Positions 1-8,150 of a stretch of DNA of 64,000 nt are shown piece after piece (position 1 is the stretch's first letter; each line of letters starts with the position of its first letter). The stretch lies in NCBI RefSeq assembly GCF_003711105.1, contig NZ_CP023865.1, forward strand, positions 7,237,001 to 7,301,000, read 5' to 3'. The DNA comes from Actinoplanes teichomyceticus ATCC 31121. Lineage in GTDB: Bacteria > Actinomycetota > Actinomycetes > Mycobacteriales > Micromonosporaceae. Made by a program: the position numbers and the translations under genes. The notes below the pieces were generated by a model that was given only the letters and a program-made list of their open reading frames with translations, was not told the origin of the DNA and ran no database searches.

Positions 1-425
1 GCGCCGTCGAACCCGCGGCGCAGCCGGACCGCCCAGGTCGGCGCGGTCCCGGGCAGCAGCGCGGCGCCGAGCACATGGCAGCCGGCGGCAACCCCGAGCC
101 CGGCGGTGAGCCACCCGGCCACGCCCGGCGGCGACCACCAGGGCACCAGCGCGGTCAGCGCGGTGGCCAGCGCGCCCATCCCGACCAGCCCGGCGCCCCG
201 GCAGGCCGCGAACACCCCCTCGGCGCGGTGGATGGCCAGCGCCGTCCGCACCAGCACGGCCGCGGCGCACAGACCGGTGACGCCCACGCCCAGCCCCAGC
301 GCGACCGGGCCGGGCAGCCACCCGGCAGCGCCGGCGGACAGCATCGGAACGGCCGCCGCGACGACGGCGAGCAGCGTCACCCGGCCGGTGATCCGGGGCC
401 GGGCCGGCACGGGCGGCACGGCCAC
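1..425 (-). CDS. Integral membrane protein, 3' part cut by the window edge
   Basis: An open minus-strand frame runs from a GTG at 425 to the left edge (141 codons visible). The start is preceded by AGAGGAC about six bases upstream. The N-terminus is basic and short, followed by hydrophobic stretches at roughly residues 15-35, 40-60 and 75-95, and a further one near 105-130, so at least three or four membrane segments are visible. No catalytic motif is seen in the visible part, and the family cannot be named. It is divergent from the PH-domain gene at 631. The frame is supported by continuous hydrophobic coding pattern and GC-rich third positions. The rest of the protein lies outside the window. 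Confidence 0.6.
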   Translation of the reverse strand, partial: MAVPPVPARPRITGRVTLLAVVAAAVPMLSAGAAGWLPGPVALGLGVGVTGLCAAAVLVRTALAIHRAEGVFAACRGAGLVGMGALATALTALVPWWSPPGVAGWLTAGLGVAAGCHVLGAALLPGTAPTWAVRLRRGFDG

Positions 426-630
426 GACAGGTCCTCTGCGTTCATGCCGGGGGTCGGCTCCCGACGGGCGGGGCGGGGCAGCAGGTCGTTGCATCCGGAC
501 AACGAGCCGTCGATGGATCGGGTTACGGGCCGGTAGGCCCCCGGCCCCGTCCGGATCGTCGGCCATGGACACCGCACCGGCAACTCGGGCCTGTGGAAAC
601 GGCGTGGGCGCCGGGTGGGAGGATGGGAAC
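426..630. promoter_or_regulatory. Divergent intergenic region
   Basis: This 205-base gap separates two genes transcribed away from each other, so it should carry both promoters. No convincing -35/-10 pair, operator or hairpin could be picked out by eye. Confidence 0.3.
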
Positions 631-1068
631 GTGAGGAAACGTCCCCTCGTCCGCGTCCGCAAGTCCGGCGCCGCCCTGGTCGCCGCCGGGATCGCGTTCG
701 TCGGCGCCGTGCCGCTGGCCGGCGCCTCCTGGGCGCTGGCTCCGCTGCTGCTGATCCCGCTCGCCGTGCTGATCTGGGCCTGGCGCGCCGGCACCGACGT
801 CTACGCCGACGAGTTGCGGGTGCGCGCCCTGGTCGGCGGCAGCCGGGTCCCCTGGGACCGGGTCAGCGAGCTGGCCCCGGACCAGCGTGGCCGGGTGTCC
901 GCGCTGCTGGACAACGGCAACGTGATCCGGCTGACCGGCGTCACCCGGGACAACCTGCCGCTGGTGCTGGCTGCTGCCGGCAAGACCCCGGCCGGCGGCG
1001 GCTCGCCCGCCGCGTCCGGCGACGACGCGGCCGATGCGGAGGCCGAACCAGCCGCCGTGCAGCCGTGA
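631..1068 (+). CDS. PH domain-containing membrane protein
   Basis: This 145-residue protein has two adjacent hydrophobic segments near residues 14-30 and 32-48, then a soluble C-terminal half resembling the bacterial PH-like domain of actinobacterial membrane proteins: DVYADELRVRAL, then a VPWDRVSEL segment and a strand with NGNVIRLTG. That module usually follows a two-helix membrane hairpin, as here. The tail (last 25 residues) is Ala/Asp/Glu rich and probably disordered. The start is GTG at 631 with a GGAGG-like site (gggaggatggg) just upstream; longer frames run in from upstream but have no coding character. Role in the cell is unknown. The lipoprotein gene follows 70 bases downstream on the same strand. 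Confidence 0.75.
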   Translation: MRKRPLVRVRKSGAALVAAGIAFVGAVPLAGASWALAPLLLIPLAVLIWAWRAGTDVYADELRVRALVGGSRVPWDRVSELAPDQRGRVSALLDNGNVIRLTGVTRDNLPLVLAAAGKTPAGGGSPAASGDDAADAEAEPAAVQP

Positions 1069-1138
1069 CGGCTTTCCCGGGAACTGTCAGGGGGCGCGGC
1101 TACCCTGGTCGGCAGACAAGCTGAGGGGGTGGTTCAGC

Positions 1139-2302
1139 GTGCGTTCCCGCCGGGGCCGTGCCGCGCTCGCGACGCTCGCCGTCGTGCTGACGCTGACCTC
1201 GGGGTGCAGCTTCGGCCCACCCGGGGCGGACGAGGCGGGCACCGCGCCGAACCTGCCCGCCCCCTCGGTCGCCGCCACCGCCAGCGCCGGTTCCGGGGCC
1301 GACCGGGAGGTGGCGGTCACCGTGCTGGCCACGGGCCTGGAGGTGCCGTGGGGGATCGCCTTCCTGCCGGACGGGTCGGCCCTGGTCACCGAGCGCGACA
1401 CGGCCCGCATCCTCAGGGTGGGCCCGGAGTCGGACGCCGACGGCCTGACGGTCGACGAGGTGGCCCGCCTGTCCGAGGTGCGCGCCTCCGGCGACGGCGG
1501 ACTGCTCGGCATCGCGGTCTCGCCGCGATACGCGTCCGACCGGACGGTGTTCGTCTACTACTCCACCGCCACCGACAACCGGATCGGCAAGCTGGTCCTC
1601 GGCAAGCCGGTGCAACCGATCGTCACCGGGATCCCGCGCTCGCCGCAGCAGAACGGCGGCGCGCTGGCCTTCGGGCCGGACGGCTATCTGTACGCGGGCA
1701 CCGGCGACGGCACGGCCGGCGGCACCCAGGCGCCGAGCCCGAAGAGCCTGGGCGGCAAGATCCTGCGGATGACCACGGCCGGCAAACCGGCCCCGGGCAA
1801 TCCGGTGAAAGGCTCGCTCGTCTGGTCCTCCGGGCACCGCAACGTGCAGGGCATCGCCTGGGACGCGACCAAGCGGATGTTCGCCACGGAGAACACCCAG
1901 CCCCGGTTCTCCGAGCTCAACGTGGTGCAGAAGGGGAAGAACTACGGCTGGCCGCGGGCCGACGGCACGGCGAGCGGCAACCGGTCCGTCGACCCGCTGA
2001 TCGCCTGGCCGACCGCCCGGTCGTCGTGCGGCGGGGTGGCCGCGATGGAGCACCTGGTGGCCACCGCCTGCCTGCTCGGCAAGCGGCTCTACCTGCTCGA
2101 CGTCACCGGCAACGGCACCGTGCTGGGCCAGGCCCAGGAGCTGCTCACCGACGAGTACGGCCGGCTGCGCGCGCTGGTCGCCGCGCCGGACGGGTCCCTC
2201 TGGGTGAGCACCTCCAACCAGGAGGACGCCGGCGAGCCGGATCCGGAGGACGACCGCCTCATCCGGCTCGTCTTCTCGGACGGCGGCGCCGGCCGGAGTT
2301 GA
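1139..2302 (+). CDS. Glucose/sorbosone dehydrogenase-family (PQQ-dependent sugar dehydrogenase) lipoprotein
   Basis: A 387-residue secreted lipoprotein. The N-terminus RSRRGRAALATLAVV leads to a lipobox LTSGC, so it should be lipidated at Cys about 22 and held on the outer face of the membrane. The mature part matches the six-bladed propeller of the GSDH family: GLEVPWGIAFLPDGSALVTE, GDGGLLGIAVSP, an AFGPDGYLYAGTGDG blade, and GHRNVQGIAWD. The family oxidises sugars with PQQ, although many actinobacterial members have no proven substrate and this one may be a binding protein. The GTG start at 1139 sits behind GAGGGGGT and places the signal peptide correctly; an in-frame upstream start would bury it. 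The metallophosphoesterase gene follows on the same strand after 49 bases. Confidence 0.85.
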   Translation: MRSRRGRAALATLAVVLTLTSGCSFGPPGADEAGTAPNLPAPSVAATASAGSGADREVAVTVLATGLEVPWGIAFLPDGSALVTERDTARILRVGPESDADGLTVDEVARLSEVRASGDGGLLGIAVSPRYASDRTVFVYYSTATDNRIGKLVLGKPVQPIVTGIPRSPQQNGGALAFGPDGYLYAGTGDGTAGGTQAPSPKSLGGKILRMTTAGKPAPGNPVKGSLVWSSGHRNVQGIAWDATKRMFATENTQPRFSELNVVQKGKNYGWPRADGTASGNRSVDPLIAWPTARSSCGGVAAMEHLVATACLLGKRLYLLDVTGNGTVLGQAQELLTDEYGRLRALVAAPDGSLWVSTSNQEDAGEPDPEDDRLIRLVFSDGGAGRS

Positions 2303-2351
2303 GACGGGCATGACAGTTTCATCCCGTCCCGCGCAGGGCAGGTGAGGCCCG

Positions 2352-3980
2352 GTGAGTGAGCTGCCCGTCCCGGCCCTGTCCACCTGGCGCCGGCGTCTGC
2401 GTTCCGTGACCGACCGGACCGGCCGGGTGTGGCGGCACCGCTGGTTCCGCAACACCCGGGTCGGTGCCGCGGTCGCGCTGGTCAGCGTCGCCGCGAGCAT
2501 GGCCGGGGTGATGCTGTTCGCGCACGCCGGCATCGACGTCGGGCCGTTCCGGGCGGAGATGTCGATCAGGCCGAGCCTGGTCGGCGGCACCGAGGTGGAC
2601 ATCCCGCCGCTCGGCTCGCTGCACCTGGACAGCCACCGCGGGACGCTGCACCTGAAGGTGGCGCTCGGCTCGCTCGACCAGAGCCGGACCGAGGAGCTCA
2701 TCGACAACCCGACGGCGATCAGCTCGGCCGGGGACCGCGCGGTCGAGGAGGTCACCACCGGGGTGTCCCGCCTCGCCCTGCGTACGGTCGGGCTGGCGGT
2801 GCTGAGCGCGGTCCTCGCCGCCGCGCTGATCTTCCGCAGCGTCCGCCGCGCCGCGGCCGCCGGGCTGACCGCGCTGGTCGCCAGCGCCGGCAGCATCGGG
2901 CTGGCCGCCGCCACCCTGCGCCCGGACGCGATCAGCGAGCCGCGCTACGAGGGCCTGCTGGTGAACGCGCCGGCGGTGGTCGGTGACGCGCGACGGATCG
3001 CGGACAACTACGGGCGGTACGCGGAGCAGCTGCAACAGATCGTCAGCAACGTGAGCCGGCTGTACACGACCGTGTCGTCGCTGCCGGTCTATGAGCCCGC
3101 CGGCAACACGACGCGCCTGCTGCACGTCTCCGACCTGCACCTCAACCCGTCGGCGTGGGGCCTGATCCGCACCGTGGTGGAGACGTTCGACATCGACGCG
3201 GTGATCGACACCGGCGACATGGTCGACTGGGGCAGCAGCGCGGAAACCTCGTTCGTCTCCTCGATCCCGTCGATCAAGGTGCCGTACCTCTACGTCCGCG
3301 GCAACCACGACTCGGTGGCCGTGCAGTCCGCGGTCGCCCGCCAGCGCAACGCCATCGTCCTCGACAACGACCTCACCACCGTCGACGGCCTGACCATCGC
3401 CGGCATCGGCGACCCGCAGTTCACCCCGGACAAGAGCGAGGCCAACACGACCGGCGACAAATCCGGCGACGAGCTGCTGACCAGCACCGGCGAGCGCCTC
3501 GCCGGCACCATCCGGGAGGCCGGCAAACGGGTCGACATCGCCCTGGTGCACGACCCGGCGATGGCCCCGCCGCTCTCCGGCGTCGTCCCGCTGGTGCTGT
3601 CCGGCCACCGGCACCAGCGCTCGGTCAGCATGCTGCCGGAACCCACGCCACCCAGCCCGGACCCGTCCGCGTCGGCCTCGCCCTCCCCCGCCCCCTCCCC
3701 GTCGGCAGCCGTCCAGGCCCCGATGCCGACCCGCCTGATGGTGGAGGGCTCGACGGGCGGCGCCGGCCTGCGCGGCCTGGAGAAGGAGGATCCGACACCG
3801 CTGTCGCTCTCGGTCCTCTACTTCGACGAGAACCACGAGCTCAAGGCCTACGACGACATCCAGCTCGGCGGCACCGGCCAGTCCAACGTCGAGATGCAGC
3901 GCAACGTCATCGGGCTCGACGAGGAGCCGGCCACCACGCCCAGCCCGTCCGACCGGCCGCTCAACCAGCCGAGCCGCTGA
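2352..3980 (+). CDS. Membrane-anchored metallophosphoesterase
   Basis: A 542-residue protein with a membrane-embedded N-terminal half and an exported or cytosolic calcineurin-type domain. Hydrophobic segments lie near residues 32-55, 140-160 and 168-190. The phosphoesterase motifs follow in the family order: HVSDLH near 258, GDMVDW near 287, GNHDS near 317, LVHDP near 398 and GHRHQ near 417, giving all the usual metal ligands. A Pro/Ser/Ala-rich loop (residues about 430-455) is inserted just after the GHRH motif. The GTG start at 2352 was chosen because it opens the frame right after a G-rich leader (gggcaggtgagg). Substrate is unknown; such enzymes act on phosphodiesters or phospholipid head groups. 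Confidence 0.85.
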   Translation: MSELPVPALSTWRRRLRSVTDRTGRVWRHRWFRNTRVGAAVALVSVAASMAGVMLFAHAGIDVGPFRAEMSIRPSLVGGTEVDIPPLGSLHLDSHRGTLHLKVALGSLDQSRTEELIDNPTAISSAGDRAVEEVTTGVSRLALRTVGLAVLSAVLAAALIFRSVRRAAAAGLTALVASAGSIGLAAATLRPDAISEPRYEGLLVNAPAVVGDARRIADNYGRYAEQLQQIVSNVSRLYTTVSSLPVYEPAGNTTRLLHVSDLHLNPSAWGLIRTVVETFDIDAVIDTGDMVDWGSSAETSFVSSIPSIKVPYLYVRGNHDSVAVQSAVARQRNAIVLDNDLTTVDGLTIAGIGDPQFTPDKSEANTTGDKSGDELLTSTGERLAGTIREAGKRVDIALVHDPAMAPPLSGVVPLVLSGHRHQRSVSMLPEPTPPSPDPSASASPSPAPSPSAAVQAPMPTRLMVEGSTGGAGLRGLEKEDPTPLSLSVLYFDENHELKAYDDIQLGGTGQSNVEMQRNVIGLDEEPATTPSPSDRPLNQPSR

Positions 3981-4065
3981 CCGTCCCGGCACCGGTCCGG
4001 GCCGCCCGGCCCCGGCAGCGGCCGGGAAGGAGTCGCCCGGCGGTGCGGTGGGTATTCGACCGGTC

Positions 4066-4254
4066 ATGAGCGACGTCGATCCTGAACAGCGCACCGCGGC
4101 GGCGACCGCGGACGGAGCCGTCTCCGCCGACGACGCGTGGGCGGCCGACGAGGAGCGTCCGGAGGAGGCGCACGGCGGCAGCATGGCCCCCGGCCTGGTC
4201 ACCGACACCGGGGAACCGGTCGGCGACCCCGATCCCGGACAGCCACCGAGCTGA
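4066..4254 (+). CDS. Small acidic hypothetical protein
   Basis: A 62-residue very acidic protein (MSDVDPEQRT at the start, ending DPDPGQPPS) with no membrane segment, Cys or recognisable domain. Composition suggests an unstructured polypeptide. The ATG at 4066 looks natural, but no good ribosome-binding site is close to it; an in-frame GTG at 4048 is the alternative, with GGAAGGAG lying about 16 bases further up. It ends just before a strong hairpin shared with the convergent gene at 4307. Confidence 0.45.
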   Translation: MSDVDPEQRTAAATADGAVSADDAWAADEERPEEAHGGSMAPGLVTDTGEPVGDPDPGQPPS

Positions 4255-4262
4255 GCGGCCCT

Positions 4263-4299
4263 CCGGGTCCGGCGGACCGGCCGGGTTCGCCGGACCCGG
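4263..4299. terminator. Bidirectional stem-loop between convergent genes
   Basis: The arms CCGGGTCCGGCG (4263-4274) and CGCCGGACCCGG (4288-4299) pair perfectly over 12 bp around a 13-base loop. The hairpin lies between the stop codons at 4254 (plus) and 4307 (minus). No U-tract follows on either side. Confidence 0.65.
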
Positions 4300-4306
4300 C
4301 CGGTCG

Positions 4307-4909
4307 TCAGGACGTCAGCGCGGCGATGAACGAGCCGGCCAGCGCGTGCGGGGTGATCACGGCGAGGCGCGAGCCGTCGGCGAAGGCGAGGTGCAGCCGT
4401 CGCTCGGCCAGACCGGCCGCGACCGGCCGGCGCCCCTGCCACTGCGCGAGCAACGGTCGCAGCGGCCCGGCGGCCGGGCGGAACTGGGCGTCGTCGGCCG
4501 CCTCCCGGGCCCGCCGGAGCAGCCAGCCGGGAATGCTCAGCAGGGACTCCGGCCGAGGCTCCGGGACTTTGGCGAACATGATCAGCCGCTGGTCGGTCAG
4601 GGCCAGGAGCCGGGCACCGCGGTCCGCCGGGAGCCGGGCGTCCAGCTCAGCGGCCTGGCTGCCGGGCGGGCCGTCGATGACGCCCGCCCGGTTGCCCGAA
4701 GAGCCGTCCGGACCGGTGTGCGCGTTGTCGATGCCGGCCGCCTCCAGGGCGATGCTCTCCGCGAGCCGCTTCGGGTTCAGCTCCTGGCGGGCGATCTCCC
4801 CGCCGGTCGGCGCCACGTGCACCCGCGTCACCCAGATCGCCGCCTGAAACGTCTCGCCGGGATGCAGGTGCTCGGCGACCCGGGCGTGGACATCGTCCTG
4901 GGCGGTCAC
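4307..4909 (-). CDS. PH-like domain protein of the type VII substrate operon
   Basis: A 200-residue soluble protein, last gene of the 6534-4307 operon. The central segment GARLLALTDQRLIMF and the later strand RLHLAFADGSRLAVIT resemble the two recurring strands of bacterial PH-like domains, in which a LTDQRL-type turn is typical. The rest (acidic N-terminus, a Gly/Pro-rich linker near residues 60-85) is not recognised. The GTG start at 4909 follows GAGGAGGGAC, a near-perfect ribosome-binding site; upstream in-frame codons overlap the preceding gene and lack coding character. It begins 28 bases after the stop of the WXG gene. Its position suggests a chaperone or accessory factor for the WXG proteins, but that is inference from context only. 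Confidence 0.7.
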   Translation of the reverse strand: MTAQDDVHARVAEHLHPGETFQAAIWVTRVHVAPTGGEIARQELNPKRLAESIALEAAGIDNAHTGPDGSSGNRAGVIDGPPGSQAAELDARLPADRGARLLALTDQRLIMFAKVPEPRPESLLSIPGWLLRRAREAADDAQFRPAAGPLRPLLAQWQGRRPVAAGLAERRLHLAFADGSRLAVITPHALAGSFIAALTS

Positions 4910-4937
4910 GGCCGTCCCTCCTCGTTCTCCGGGCCGG

Positions 4938-5816
4938 TCACGGCACGCGGTCCGCGACCGGGTCGACGTAGTCGCTGACCGTCGTACGCCAGCCGGAGTC
5001 GCCGTCGATCCCGCTGCGCCGGTCGTCGTACTCGTCGGCGGCGGCGTCCATGACGACGTCGCCCGCGCCCTGCACACCCTGACCGACGATGGCGCCGTCG
5101 ATGCCGGAGAGCGCCTTGATGCCCTCCTTGATCCAGTGCTTGGGGCCGTACATCTTGTTCAGCGTCCAGGCGGCGAGCTTGCCGACCGTGCCGAGCGATC
5201 TGAGCCCGTCCATCCACGCCTTGTACATGGTGAGCCAGCGGTCCAGCCGGTACATGAACGCGGTGATCCGGCTCGCGGCCAGCACCGCCTCGCCCTCGGA
5301 GGCGACCAGCGCGGCGGCCTCGGAGGCGCCGGCGGTGATGGCGGCGAGGGCCTGTGCCGCCAGCCACGTGATGATCAACCATTCGACCAGCTCGCGGATG
5401 ACGTCCCTGATCGCCTCCTCGATGTTGCGCAGGTCCATCGCGCTGTCGCCGAGGTTGTCCGCGGTACGCAGCATCTCGTCGGCGGCCGTCTCCAGCCCCT
5501 GGATCAGCTGGTTGATCCGGGCGGCGTAGGAGTCGGCGGCCGTGCCCTTCCACTGGGCGGTCAGCCCCTCCAGCTCCGCGCGCTGTGCCTGGGCCAGCTC
5601 CCTCATCGCCTGCGCGGTGGTCTTCCAGGTGGTGGCGTGCTGGTCGAGCTGGTCCGGGTCGCCCATCGCGTATTCGAGCAGTTCGAGCAGCGGCCACACG
5701 AACGGCTGGAGGATGAAGTCCATGCCCTCGTTGAAGGCGTTGCTCATGAAGCTGGTCACGTTCTGGACGTTGTCCCGGGCCTCCTGGAACCCGTCGGCGA
5801 CATCCCGGGCGCTCAT
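4938..5816 (-). CDS. WXG100-superfamily protein with long C-terminal extension (putative type VII secretion substrate)
   Basis: A 292-residue protein. Residues about 55-130 form two predicted helices flanking a WKG turn at 89-91 (LTAQWKGTAADSY), the helix-turn-helix signature of WXG100 proteins. A hydrophobic stretch LVEWLIITWLAAQALAA lies near residues 150-168, then an Ala/Glu-rich region and a polar C-terminus. This layout is that of LXG/PPE-like long substrates rather than the 100-residue EsxA type. A clear YxxxD/E export signal was not found here, whereas the upstream partner has one. The ATG at 5816 overlaps the preceding stop by four bases (ATGA), indicating coupled translation. No ESX core component is present in the window, so the export route is inferred. 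Confidence 0.75.
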   Translation of the reverse strand: MSARDVADGFQEARDNVQNVTSFMSNAFNEGMDFILQPFVWPLLELLEYAMGDPDQLDQHATTWKTTAQAMRELAQAQRAELEGLTAQWKGTAADSYAARINQLIQGLETAADEMLRTADNLGDSAMDLRNIEEAIRDVIRELVEWLIITWLAAQALAAITAGASEAAALVASEGEAVLAASRITAFMYRLDRWLTMYKAWMDGLRSLGTVGKLAAWTLNKMYGPKHWIKEGIKALSGIDGAIVGQGVQGAGDVVMDAAADEYDDRRSGIDGDSGWRTTVSDYVDPVADRVP

Positions 5817-6139
5817 CCGAGCTTTCCCCGCGCGCTCGTCATCCAGTCGGCGGTGTGGTTCTCCACGCCGTCGTACTGCTCGGCGCTGTGCTCCAGCCCC
5901 TCGGCCAGGTCGTTGCACATCCGGGTCAGCTCGTCCAGCGCGGCGCCCTCGGAGGCCACCCAGTCCAGGTAGGACGCCTCCATGCCGTTCGACTTGCCGA
6001 TCCTGCCGAACGCGTCGCCGACCGTCGCCGCGCCGCGCACCCGGCAGGCCAACTCCGAGCTCCGCAGCGCCTGCTGCCTCTGGAACTGCGCGGCGGCCCG
6101 GAGCCGGTCGGTGTCGACGTGCAGCTGCTCGCCGCTCAT
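5813..6139 (-). CDS. EspC-like small type VII secretion target protein
   Basis: A 108-residue helical protein opening GEQLHVDTDRLRAAAQ, which matches the start of EspC/DUF2580-type secretion targets (a vD-x-LR-A helix). Near the end is YDGVE, fitting the YxxxD/E export signal of actinobacterial type VII substrates, in the expected place after the second helix. There is no WXG turn, as is usual for the partner of a WXG protein. It overlaps both neighbours by four bases: ATGA with the upstream YbaB gene at 6136-6139 and with the downstream WXG gene at 5813-5816. The two proteins probably form a heterodimer. Length and motif support are good; function is inferred. Confidence 0.75.
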   Translation of the reverse strand: MSGEQLHVDTDRLRAAAQFQRQQALRSSELACRVRGAATVGDAFGRIGKSNGMEASYLDWVASEGAALDELTRMCNDLAEGLEHSAEQYDGVENHTADWMTSARGKLG

Positions 6140-6534
6140 CGGCCGCTGCCCTCCAGGTTCTCCGCGGCCTTGCGCAGGCCGGCCTGGTCGAGTCGCTGCT
6201 CGACGAGCGCGGCGACGTCGACCTTCGCGCCGGCCGCGTCACCCACCGCGTCCTGCACGGCGGCCGCGTAGCTCACGTTGGCCTGCCGCACCGCCGCCCG
6301 CTGCGCCCGCAGGATGGTGGCGGCCAGCTCGTCCGGACCCAGTTGCAGGGCATGCCGGGTCAGCTTCAGATCGACCAGGTTGCCGCCCGGGGCCACCACG
6401 ACGGTCACGCCGCCCTCCTCCGCCCGGCCCTGGAAGCGCTCCGGGTCCTCCTGCAGGGAGCTCAGCGCGCCGAGCCGTTGCTGGGTGTCCTTCACCAGGC
6501 CGCGGAACCACGCCTGTGTCTCGTCACTGACCAC
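6136..6534 (-). CDS. YbaB/EbfC-family nucleoid-associated protein
   Basis: A 132-residue protein of the YbaB/EbfC fold. Residues about 25-85 carry the typical core: an N-terminal helix, then VTVVVAPGGNLVDLKLTRHAL, an extended dimerising sheet, then a long helix with a TILRAQRAAVRQANV segment. Canonical YbaB binds DNA as a dimer; actinobacteria also carry divergent copies beside WXG genes, as here. It is the first gene of a four-gene minus-strand operon, and its stop overlaps the next start by four bases. The GTG start at 6534 follows AGGAG with good spacing (caggagacgatc). It may regulate the cassette or act as part of it; the sequence does not settle which. Confidence 0.75.
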   Translation of the reverse strand: MVSDETQAWFRGLVKDTQQRLGALSSLQEDPERFQGRAEEGGVTVVVAPGGNLVDLKLTRHALQLGPDELAATILRAQRAAVRQANVSYAAAVQDAVGDAAGAKVDVAALVEQRLDQAGLRKAAENLEGSGR

Positions 6535-6612
6535 GATCGTCTCCTGTGTTGAGGTCGGGGCAAGTATCCGCGTGCAGGTGGGAAGCGGTCCATCCGGCTC
6601 CGGGAAAGATCA

Positions 6613-6643
6613 CCGCCCGGTCCCCGTGGACGGGGCCGGGCGG
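6613..6643 (-). terminator. Stem-loop downstream of gatB
   Basis: CCGCCCGG-T-CCCC pairs with GGGGCCGGGCGG around GTGGAC, a 12-bp stem with one bulged base, starting 16 bases after the gatB stop. On the minus strand it is followed by TGATCTTTCCC, a weak U-rich run. It probably ends the gatCAB transcript. Confidence 0.55.
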
Positions 6644-6658
6644 CGAATCGTACGAGGA

Positions 6659-8137
6659 TCAGGCGCCGAGGCGGGACAGGATCAGGTCGCGGACGGTCTT
6701 CGCGTCCGCCTGGCCGCGCGTGGTCTTCATGACCGCGCCCACCAGCGCGCCGGCCGCGGCGACCTTCCCGTCGCGGATCTTCGCGGCGATGTCCGGGTTG
6801 GCCGCGATGGCCTCGTCGACCGCGGTCTGCAGCGCGCCGGTGTCCGAGACCACCTCGAGACCCCGCGCCGCCATCACCTCGACCGGCTCGCCCTCGCCGG
6901 CCACCACGCCCTCCAGGACCTGACGGGCCAGCTTGTCGTTCAGCTTGCCGTCGTCGACCAGCCGCTGCAGGGCCGCGACCTGTGCCGGCGTCGCGCCCAC
7001 CGCGGACAGCTCGATACCGAGCTCGTTGGCGCGCCGGGCCAGCTCGCCCAGCCACCACTTGCGGGCGCCCGCCGGGGACGCGCCGGCCGCGATGGTCTCC
7101 TCGATCAGCTCGATCGCGCCGGCGTTGACCGCCGACTGCATCTCGACCTCGGAGATGCCCCACTCCTCGCGCAGCCGGGCCCGCTTCACGCTCGGCCGCT
7201 CGGGCAGCCCCGCCTTGAGCTCGGCCACCCACGCCGGGTCCGGCGCGATCGGGACGAGGTCCGGCTCCGGGAAGTAGCGGTAGTCGGTCGCGGTCTCCTT
7301 GGACCGGCCCGGGCTGGTGTCGCCGCGGTCCTCGTGGAAGTGCCGCGTCTCCTGGACGATCTTGCCGCCCTCGTCCAGGATCCCCGCCTGGCGGACGATC
7401 TCGGAACGGACCGCGCGCTCGACCGAGCGGAGCGAGTTGACGTTCTTCGTCTCGGTACGGGTGCCCCACTCCTCACCCGGCCGGTTCAGCGAGGTGTTGA
7501 CGTCGCAGCGCAGCGAGCCCTGCTCCATCCGGACGTCGGAGACGCCCAGCGAGCGGATGATGTCCCGCAGCTCGGCGACGTACGCCTTGGCCACCTCGGG
7601 GGCGAGCTCGCCCAGCCCGGGGACCGGCTTGGTGACGATCTCGACCAGCGGGATGCCGGCCCGGTTGTAGTCGACGAGCGACTCGGTGGCGCCGTGGATG
7701 CGACCGGTGGCGCCGCCGACGTGCAGCGTCTTGCCGGTGTCCTCCTCGATGTGCACCCGCTCGATGCCGATGCGGTACTCCTTGCCGTCGACGGTCACGT
7801 CGACGTGGCCGTCGACGCAGAGCGGCTCGTCGTACTGCGAGGTCTGGAAGTTCTTCGGCATGTCCGGGTAGAAGTAGTTCTTCCGGGCCATCCGGCACCA
7901 CTGCGCGATGTCGCAGTTCAGCGCGAGGCCGATCCGGATGGTCGCCTCGATCGCGGCGCCGTTCATCACCGGCAGCGCGCCCGGCAGGGCCAGACAGACC
8001 GGGCAGACCTGGGTGTTCGGCTCGGCGCCGAAATCGGTCTTGCACCCGCAGAACATCTTCGTCGCGGTGCCCAGCTCGACGTGCGTCTCCAGGCCGATGA
8101 CCGGCTCGTACCGGGTGAGGATCTCTTCGTAGCTCAT
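6659..8137 (-). CDS. gatB: Aspartyl/glutamyl-tRNA amidotransferase subunit B
   Basis: A 492-residue GatB, normal length. It opens [20 protein letters not shown], the family signature, and carries the zinc site Cys pair CGCKTDFG and CPVCLALPG, the amidotransferase cradle ([16 protein letters not shown]), and the C-terminal YqeY-like tail domain ending ILSRLGA. GatB binds Glu-tRNA(Gln) or Asp-tRNA(Asn), phosphorylates the misacylated residue and accepts ammonia from GatA to give Gln-tRNA or Asn-tRNA in the cytoplasm. It starts 13 bases after the gatA stop and is the last gene of gatC-gatA-gatB. Loss of this complex would be lethal in an organism without GlnRS, so the operon is expected to be constitutive. 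Confidence 0.98.
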   Translation of the reverse strand: MSYEEILTRYEPVIGLETHVELGTATKMFCGCKTDFGAEPNTQVCPVCLALPGALPVMNGAAIEATIRIGLALNCDIAQWCRMARKNYFYPDMPKNFQTSQYDEPLCVDGHVDVTVDGKEYRIGIERVHIEEDTGKTLHVGGATGRIHGATESLVDYNRAGIPLVEIVTKPVPGLGELAPEVAKAYVAELRDIIRSLGVSDVRMEQGSLRCDVNTSLNRPGEEWGTRTETKNVNSLRSVERAVRSEIVRQAGILDEGGKIVQETRHFHEDRGDTSPGRSKETATDYRYFPEPDLVPIAPDPAWVAELKAGLPERPSVKRARLREEWGISEVEMQSAVNAGAIELIEETIAAGASPAGARKWWLGELARRANELGIELSAVGATPAQVAALQRLVDDGKLNDKLARQVLEGVVAGEGEPVEVMAARGLEVVSDTGALQTAVDEAIAANPDIAAKIRDGKVAAAGALVGAVMKTTRGQADAKTVRDLILSRLGA

Positions 8138-8150
8138 CTCGGGGTCTCCC

